From CAZFUY01 sp964522445 (lineage in GTDB: Bacteria > Pseudomonadota > Gammaproteobacteria > SZUA-229), in NCBI GenBank assembly GCA_964522445.1, contig CAZFUY010000105.1, forward strand, positions 1 through 9,849: a stretch of DNA of 9,849 nucleotides. The letters run 5' to 3'. The position numbers and the translations under genes are program-made. Within the stretch, counting starts at the first letter, position 1, and each line of letters begins with the position of its first letter. The notes beneath the pieces were generated by a model that saw only the letters and a list, made by a program, of their open reading frames with translations, searched no databases and had not been told where the DNA came from. Below are positions 6,104 to 9,849 of the stretch, piece after piece.

Positions 6104-7126
6104 TTAACGAATAATTGCGTTACGATCCCATGAAACTTTTCGTTGAGCCATCAGCATAATTCGATCTAGCATAAAGCCAATAAGGCCGATAGTAAAAACA
6201 GCGACCATAATACGGGCTAATGAATTTGAACTGCCATTCTGAAACTCATCCCAGACAAATTTTCCAAGGCCAGGATTTTGAGCCAGCATTTCAGCTGCTA
6301 TTAATACCATCCAGCCAATACCCAAAGATAAACGTAGGCCGGCAAAAATCATGGGTACTGATGAAGGTAATACAATTTTATAAATTTTAGTTGTCCAGCT
6401 TAAACGTAATACTTTGCTAACATTTATTAAATCATTATCAATGCTTGATACACCAAGAGCGGTATTAATAATAGTCGGCCACATGCAGCATAAAGTAACG
6501 GTAATTGCAGAATTTAAAAAAGACTTTGAAAACATAGGATCATCAGATACATAAACAGCACTCACAATCATGGTGACAATAGGCAGCCATGCGAGGGGTG
6601 ATACAGGTTTGAATATCTGAATTAATGGGTTGAGTGCATGATGTAGTGTGCTGCTTAAACCACTAACTATGCCAATTGGTATAGCAATAATACTGGCAAC
6701 AATAAAACCGGCTAATACTGTGTACAGGCTTGTAAAAATCTGGTCTATAAATGTGGATTTACCAGTATAAGGCCTTGTTTTAATTTTTGCATCTGGGTTT
6801 TTCTCAAGTTTTTTAGCATTTCGTGTTTTCTGTCTTTCATGAAATTTAACTTCTTTTGCACGTTCCGCAATATGTTCCTGATAAAGAGACACTGTTTGTT
6901 GCCAGACTTTTTCAGGCCCTGGCACTTGCCCTAAAGATGTTTTTATTTGTGAAGCACCCCCACTCCAGATGCCAAGAAAAATTACAAATGCGATTAAAGG
7001 AATAAAAAATGATTGAGTAAATTTAGTAATGAAGTTTTTTGGTAAAGTAATAGGGAAAGTTAAGGCTATGGAGTGTGCTCCCTCTGATTTTAATAATGAT
7101 AATTTGGTAAATAATTTTAAAAACAT
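6104..7126 (-). CDS. nrtB: Nitrate ABC transporter permease
   Basis: This is the membrane subunit of the nitrate importer. A cytoplasmic N-terminus (~1-38) leads to a first membrane helix (~39-57), then a long charged periplasmic stretch (~60-125, rich in Lys/Arg/Glu), then the binding-protein-dependent permease core (~130-330) with about five more helices. The cytoplasmic coupling loop (~232-255, VSKVLRLSWTTKIYKIVLP) matches the EAA region. The segment FKPVSPLAWLPIVTM (172-186) is typical of nitrate/sulfonate/taurine permeases. The charged insert is shared, as I recall, with other proteobacterial nitrate permeases, which explains the length of 340 aa. The ATG at 7126 has AGGTG 6-7 bases upstream. 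It follows nrtA after a 70-base gap holding a stable hairpin. Confidence 0.9.
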   Translation of the reverse strand: MFLKLFTKLSLLKSEGAHSIALTFPITLPKNFITKFTQSFFIPLIAFVIFLGIWSGGASQIKTSLGQVPGPEKVWQQTVSLYQEHIAERAKEVKFHERQKTRNAKKLEKNPDAKIKTRPYTGKSTFIDQIFTSLYTVLAGFIVASIIAIPIGIVSGLSSTLHHALNPLIQIFKPVSPLAWLPIVTMIVSAVYVSDDPMFSKSFLNSAITVTLCCMWPTIINTALGVSSIDNDLINVSKVLRLSWTTKIYKIVLPSSVPMIFAGLRLSLGIGWMVLIAAEMLAQNPGLGKFVWDEFQNGSSNSLARIMVAVFTIGLIGFMLDRIMLMAQRKVSWDRNAIIR

Positions 7127-7150
7127 AACAACACCTGAATAATTTTAATT

Positions 7151-7180
7151 GCTCGGCTCATTTTATTTAATGAGCCGAGC
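7151..7180 (-). other. Intercistronic hairpin between nrtA and nrtB
   Basis: GCTCGGCTCA (7151-7160) and TGAGCCGAGC (7171-7180) pair perfectly, and two more A-T pairs extend the stem to 12 bp around a six-base loop. No T-run follows on the transcribed (minus) strand, so it is not a classic terminator. Such hairpins after binding-protein genes commonly protect the upstream message and raise binding protein over permease; that role is inferred here. Confidence 0.6.
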
Positions 7181-7196
7181 TACCTGTTTATGATTA

Positions 7197-8579
7197 TTAA
7201 ATAATGTCTTTTCCTTTAAGGCCAATTTTAAATTTCTTTAAATAATCATTTGGTTTTTTCCCATCGTAAGTTATATTGTCAATGAAGTGGGTTTGTGGTT
7301 CACGAAAGCCATCTTCTTTATCAAGATCCAGGATTTCAGATGCTTTTATTTTTCCTTCAGCTATAAGCATTTTTGCAGCTTTTGCGTAGATGTCCGGGCG
7401 ATAAACTTTTTTTGCAATATCCATATACCAGCTATCAGGTTTGTGATCGGCTATCTGACCCCAGCGACGCATTTGAGTTAAGTACCAGATGGCATCTGAA
7501 TAGTATGGGTAGGTTGCGTTATAACGAAAGAACACATTGAAGTCAGGTACGTCACGTTTGTCGCCTTTTTCATATTCAAATGTGCCGGTCATGCTATTGG
7601 CGATAACTTCATAGTCTGCACCAACATAGTTGCTTTGAGATAAAATCTTCACAGCTTCTGGGCGGTTCTTATTGTTATCTTCATCTAACCATTTGGCTGC
7701 ACGAATCATGGCTTTTACAACCGCTAAATGTGTATTGGGATTTTTATCAGACCATTTTCTGCTAACACCAAAAACTTTTTCAGGATTATCTTTCCATATT
7801 TCGTAATCAGTAACCACAGGCACACCAATGCCTTTGAATACCGCCTGCTGGTTCCACGGCTCACCTACGCAATAACCATTAATGGTTCCTGCTTCCATGG
7901 TGCTGGGCATTTGTGGTGGTGGTGTTACTGATAGCAAAGCATCAGCATCTATCTGTCCTGAAATATCACCTTTCTTTGGTGCATAATATCCAGGGTGAAT
8001 GCCACCTGCGGCTAACCAGTAACGTAACTCATAGTTATGTGTGGATACTGGAAATACCATGCCCATTTTGAATGCTTTGCCTTCATCCTTATATTTTTCA
8101 ATAACAGGTTTTAGCGCATCTGCCTTAATAGGATGAACTGGTTTACCATTTTTGTGTGGAATATTTTTTTTCATCTGTTGCCAGATATCATTAGAAACGG
8201 TTATGGCGTTACCATTTAAATCCATGCTAAAGGCAGTAATAATATCGGCTTTAGTACCAAAGCCAATAGTTGCACCCAGGGGTTGACCTGCCAGCATATG
8301 AGCGCCATCCAGTTCGCCATCGATGACACGATCAAGTAATACTTTCCAGTTGGCCTGTGCTTCTAAGGTCACGTAAAGTCCTTCATCCTCGAAATAACCC
8401 TTTTCATAAGCGATAGCCAGTGGTGCCATATCGGTTAATTTAATAAAGCCAAATTTTAGATCTTCTTTTTCAAGTTCTAACTCAGTAGCATTTGCAGCTA
8501 GTGTGCATGCCATAGCAATAGCAAGAGATAGTTTTTTAATAAAACTTTTCCCTGTTAATAGTTTTGATTTATAAAGCAT
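7197..8579 (-). CDS. nrtA: Nitrate ABC transporter periplasmic substrate-binding protein
   Basis: This binding protein of the NrtA/TauA/SsuA superfamily captures nitrate and delivers it to NrtB/NrtD. The chosen ATG at 8579 has GGAG six bases upstream and gives 460 aa with a clean signal peptide: basic KSFIKK, hydrophobic LSLAIAMACTLAA, cleavage likely after ANA (residue 31). An upstream in-frame start (8624) would place 15 extra residues before it and overlap the attenuator. The mature protein has the family hallmarks FGFIKLTDMAPLAIAYEKG (43-61), DGAHMLAGQPLGATIGFG (91-108), GMVFPVSTHNYELRYWLA (173-190) and GYCVGEPWNQ (235-244). The signal peptide separates it from cytoplasmic NasS, a nitrate sensor of the same fold. 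Expression is probably set by the leader attenuator at 8604-8705. Confidence 0.92.
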   Translation of the reverse strand: MLYKSKLLTGKSFIKKLSLAIAMACTLAANATELELEKEDLKFGFIKLTDMAPLAIAYEKGYFEDEGLYVTLEAQANWKVLLDRVIDGELDGAHMLAGQPLGATIGFGTKADIITAFSMDLNGNAITVSNDIWQQMKKNIPHKNGKPVHPIKADALKPVIEKYKDEGKAFKMGMVFPVSTHNYELRYWLAAGGIHPGYYAPKKGDISGQIDADALLSVTPPPQMPSTMEAGTINGYCVGEPWNQQAVFKGIGVPVVTDYEIWKDNPEKVFGVSRKWSDKNPNTHLAVVKAMIRAAKWLDEDNNKNRPEAVKILSQSNYVGADYEVIANSMTGTFEYEKGDKRDVPDFNVFFRYNATYPYYSDAIWYLTQMRRWGQIADHKPDSWYMDIAKKVYRPDIYAKAAKMLIAEGKIKASEILDLDKEDGFREPQTHFIDNITYDGKKPNDYLKKFKIGLKGKDII

Positions 8580-8603
8580 TTTTTTCTCCAGAATATTTAA
8601 GGC

Positions 8604-8654
8604 AAAAAAAACGGCATCCAACATGCAGGATTTTTCCTGTATGTGGACGCCGTT
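8604..8654 (-). terminator. Intrinsic terminator in the nrtA leader (attenuator)
   Basis: On the minus strand a 5' arm (8654-8635, AACGGCGTCC then ACATACAGGA) pairs with 8630-8610 (TCCTGCATGT then TGGATGCCGTT) around a four-A loop. I count about 19 pairs with one bulge and one mismatch. Eight T follow the last G (8611-8604). It lies 25 bases before the nrtA start codon, inside the leader. Its 5' arm includes the loop and 3' side of ANTAR hairpin P2, so the two structures exclude each other. Confidence 0.9.
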
Positions 8655-8705
8655 GTCCGGTTACGCGTTTAAAATATAGTTAAAAAATTGTGATCACCAT
8701 TGATC
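8645..8705 (-). promoter_or_regulatory. ANTAR (NasT/NasR-type) two-hairpin antitermination element in the nrtA leader
   Basis: Two small stems with hexaloops lie in the leader RNA. P1 is GATC-AATGGT-GATC (8705-8692) and P2 is GGAC-AACGGC-GTCC (8658-8645). Both loops have A at position 1 and G at position 4, the defining pattern of ANTAR-protein targets. Ten bases of P2 (8654-8645) are also the start of the terminator stem, so a protein holding P2 folded would prevent termination. The linker is 33 bases. P1 starts about four bases after the start site predicted from the sigma-54 promoter. The ANTAR protein NasT is encoded immediately upstream. Confidence 0.88.
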
Positions 8706-8718
8706 GTTATATTTATAT

Positions 8719-8735
8719 ATTCATGTTCTATGCCA
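8719..8735 (-). promoter_or_regulatory. Candidate sigma-54 promoter of nrtABD
   Basis: The minus strand reads TGGCATA-GAAC-ATGAA: -24 TGGCA is good, spacing is exact, and the -13/-12 pair is GA rather than GC. The start would be near 8709, directly before hairpin P1, and the NtrC-type site is centred about 141 bases upstream. A sigma-70-like TATAAA overlaps nearby, so a second promoter cannot be excluded. Confidence 0.5.
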
Positions 8736-8799
8736 GTTTATTTAAGCTGTTGTCTTTATTAGATTTTATAAAAAAGTTATTAAATTATTATTAATTAGT

Positions 8800-8818
8800 A
8801 GTGCATTGTTAGTGCATT
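8800..8818. repeat. Direct repeat AGTGCATT, 11-bp period, upstream of nrtA
   Basis: AGTGCATT occurs at 8800-8807 and again at 8811-8818. TGCA half-sites in it resemble NtrC half-sites but with two bases too few between them for a standard site. It is centred about 100 bases upstream of the predicted nrtA start and about 41 bases from the strong NtrC-type site, so it could be a weak second site. Confidence 0.4.
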
Positions 8819-8842
8819 AAACAAGTAATGTCACAAATCTGG

Positions 8843-8857
8843 GCACAAATATTGTGC
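8843..8857. promoter_or_regulatory. NtrC-type binding site upstream of nrtA
   Basis: GCAC-AAATATT-GTGC matches the NtrC core GCAC-N7-GTGC and is palindromic for six bases on each side (GCACAA/TTGTGC). At about -141 from the predicted sigma-54 start it is at a typical enhancer distance. It lies just downstream of the nasT stop. Together with the promoter it suggests nitrogen-limitation control of nitrate uptake. Confidence 0.65.
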
Positions 8858-8907
8858 GTCTTGATCATCTTTAGAGCAGCAGAGAGAGGTATCGATTTAA
8901 TAAAAAA

Positions 8908-9501
8908 TTAATTAAGAACTTTAGACATAGATATAAGATTGCGAGCAACTTCAGCCAGTTTGTTTCCTGAGTCCATTGCCATTCGGCGCATGGCGTTATA
9001 AGCATCATCTTCATTCATTTTATAGGATTTCATTAACAATCCTTTTGCACGGTCAATATCACATCTATCAGATAGTCTGTTTTCCAGTAATTCTACATCC
9101 TGTTTTAACTCATGTATTTCAGTGCGCAAAGCTAAATTAAGTTTGTAGCGAGTTCGAGTCGCCTCAATAATAGTTTGCATGCGCCCAGAGCATATTTTAC
9201 CTGTAATACAGGAATCTGCACCGGCTAATATAACGCGCTCAACAATGTCTATATTGTTTTCATATGCCAGTACAACAACGGGACAGATTGGCTGTTCTTT
9301 AAAATTAGATAATTGCTGCAAAAGATCATTTTCAATATTTGTTACTGAGATAACTAAAATATCTGGTTTGTCTTTTTTTATAGATTGAAACCAGGGGGAT
9401 TGAATTGAAAATGCCTGTTTAACATTGTAACCCGCATTATCCAGTAATATGGCGGTTGTGTTTTGATGTTCCAAATTATCATATATCAGTGCTATGTTCA
9501 T
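8908..9501 (-). CDS. nasT: ANTAR-domain transcription antiterminator, NasT type
   Basis: This RNA-binding antiterminator of nitrate assimilation has a receiver-like domain (~1-115), a helical linker (~118-145) and a C-terminal ANTAR domain (~148-195; RAKGLLMKSYKMNEDDAYNA, MRRMAMDSGNKLAEVARNLI). The size (197 aa) and receiver fold fit NasT, not NasR, which has a large NIT domain. The expected phosphoacceptor Asp is Ser52 (DILVISV) and the conserved Thr/Ser is Ala79, so the receiver is unlikely to be phosphorylated. The ATG at 9501 is preferred over an in-frame TTG at 9510; GGAAG lies close before it. NasT is usually held by the nitrate sensor NasS, but no NasS gene adjoins it here. Its likely target is the nrtA leader about 200 bases downstream. 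Confidence 0.9.
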   Translation of the reverse strand: MNIALIYDNLEHQNTTAILLDNAGYNVKQAFSIQSPWFQSIKKDKPDILVISVTNIENDLLQQLSNFKEQPICPVVVLAYENNIDIVERVILAGADSCITGKICSGRMQTIIEATRTRYKLNLALRTEIHELKQDVELLENRLSDRCDIDRAKGLLMKSYKMNEDDAYNAMRRMAMDSGNKLAEVARNLISMSKVLN

Positions 9502-9596
9502 ATCTTCCAATCTGTTTTAAAAAACCTTCCCTGGTAATGCAGGAGTGAAGCAATTTTTTATATCCCTATTGAATAAATAAGAAATAAATTAATTGT

Positions 9597-9612
9597 TGCA
9601 ATGGCTGTGCCA
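9597..9612 (-). promoter_or_regulatory. Candidate sigma-54 promoter of nasT
   Basis: The minus strand reads TGGCACA-GCCA-TTGCA, differing from the consensus TGGCACG-N4-TTGC(A/T) at a single base and keeping both invariant pairs (GG and GC) at exact spacing. The predicted start near 9586 gives a leader of about 85 bases. That leader contains a small CCTG/CAGG hairpin followed by a T6 run (9515-9520), but its loop lacks the ANTAR A1/G4 pattern. No clear NtrC site is seen upstream. The remaining sequence to 9746 shows no gene. Confidence 0.7.
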
Positions 9613-9746
9613 ATGTAGAAAACAATAACTTAAACCTGTTTTAAGTGTATTTAATGCACTAAATTGATTCATTGTTTTTTTTAAAGCAAAAATTTGAGCA
9701 GAGTTTGTGCGTAAAAAGTGAACAGTATTATTAAATAACAACAGTT

Positions 9747-9761
9747 AACCTGGAACAGGTT
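9747..9761. promoter_or_regulatory. Palindrome upstream of the ROK gene, possible operator
   Basis: AACCTG (9747-9752) and CAGGTT (9756-9761) are exact reverse complements around GAA. A lone AAACCTGTTTT at 9632-9642 repeats one half. It sits just upstream of a plausible -10 (TATATT, 9783-9788) for the gene starting at 9811, the right place for an operator. The regulator is unknown. Confidence 0.4.
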
Positions 9762-9810
9762 CTAAATATGGTTTTTATAAGTTATATTCTTTGCTAGAGG
9801 AGAAATAATA

Positions 9811-9849
9811 ATGCGTATTGGTATAGATCTTGGTGGTACAAAAATTGAA
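9811..9849 (+). CDS. ROK-family sugar kinase or regulator (3' truncated by window)
   Basis: Only 13 codons are in the window: MRIGIDLGGTKIE, the N-terminal phosphate-binding DxGGTK motif of ROK proteins such as fructokinase, glucokinase or N-acetylglucosamine kinase. The start is at the very N-terminus with no helix-turn-helix before it, favouring a kinase over a NagC/Mlc-type repressor. A strong Shine-Dalgarno (AGGAG, 9798-9802) lies eight bases before the ATG. The sugar cannot be told from this fragment. Confidence 0.85.
   Translation, partial: MRIGIDLGGTKIE

Noticed and set aside
7287..7931. Two plus-strand frames inside nrtA
   Set aside because: Antisense shadows of conserved NrtA sequence.
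8842..8857. Plus-strand sigma-54-like sequence (GGGCACA-AATA-TTGTG)
   Set aside because: It coincides with the palindromic NtrC-type site, lacks GC at -12, and would only transcribe antisense into the 3' end of nasT.
9179..9388. Plus-strand frame inside nasT
   Set aside because: Shadow of the receiver domain; no independent support.
9515..9535. ANTAR element or attenuator in the nasT leader
   Set aside because: The CCTG-CATTAC-CAGG hairpin with a following T-run is short and its hexaloop lacks A1/G4, so it does not fit the ANTAR pattern.

Overview
The window is AT-rich DNA and looks like a gammaproteobacterial chromosome. It carries EptA, a NorR with the proteobacterial GAF/AAA+/Fis layout, a proteobacterial-type NrtABD nitrate transporter, NasT, and short palindromic repeats of the kind dispersed in such genomes. 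I cannot name the genus from sequence alone.

Layout. Positions 1-1015 (+) hold the 3' end of a cyclic-nucleotide-binding/rhodanese protein and a small secreted Cys-rich protein. Positions 1144-2832 (+) encode a lipid A phosphoethanolamine transferase (EptA), preceded by an extended -10 promoter whose -35 region is replaced by an 11-bp-period direct repeat. A convergent hairpin separates eptA from a small (73 aa) single-span membrane protein on the minus strand (2921-3142). That gene is divergent from norR (3312-4859, +), the nitric oxide sensor and sigma-54 activator. The intergenic gap has a strong sigma-54 -24 element pointing at the small gene and a perfect inverted repeat that also covers the likely norR -10. 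Positions 4860-5260 hold no gene but carry three palindromic or hairpin repeat elements.

Positions 5261-8579 (-) are a nitrate ABC transporter operon: nrtA (periplasmic binding protein), nrtB (permease), nrtD (ATPase). Upstream of nrtA is a control region readable base by base: an NtrC-type site, a candidate sigma-54 promoter, two ANTAR-type hexaloop hairpins (A at loop position 1, G at position 4), and an intrinsic terminator whose 5' arm overlaps the second hairpin. Next, on the same strand, is nasT (8908-9501), an ANTAR antiterminator protein with a degenerate receiver domain and its own near-consensus sigma-54 promoter. The window ends in the first 13 codons of a ROK-family sugar kinase or regulator (9811, +).

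How it fits together (inference). Under nitrogen limitation NtrC and sigma-54 would transcribe nasT and the nrtA leader. NasT would then bind the two hairpins and disrupt the terminator, allowing nrtABD expression when nitrate is present. NO would activate NorR, which with sigma-54 would switch on the divergent 73-residue membrane protein. No NO reductase, flavorubredoxin or flavohaemoglobin gene lies beside norR, so this small protein is the most novel candidate in the window.
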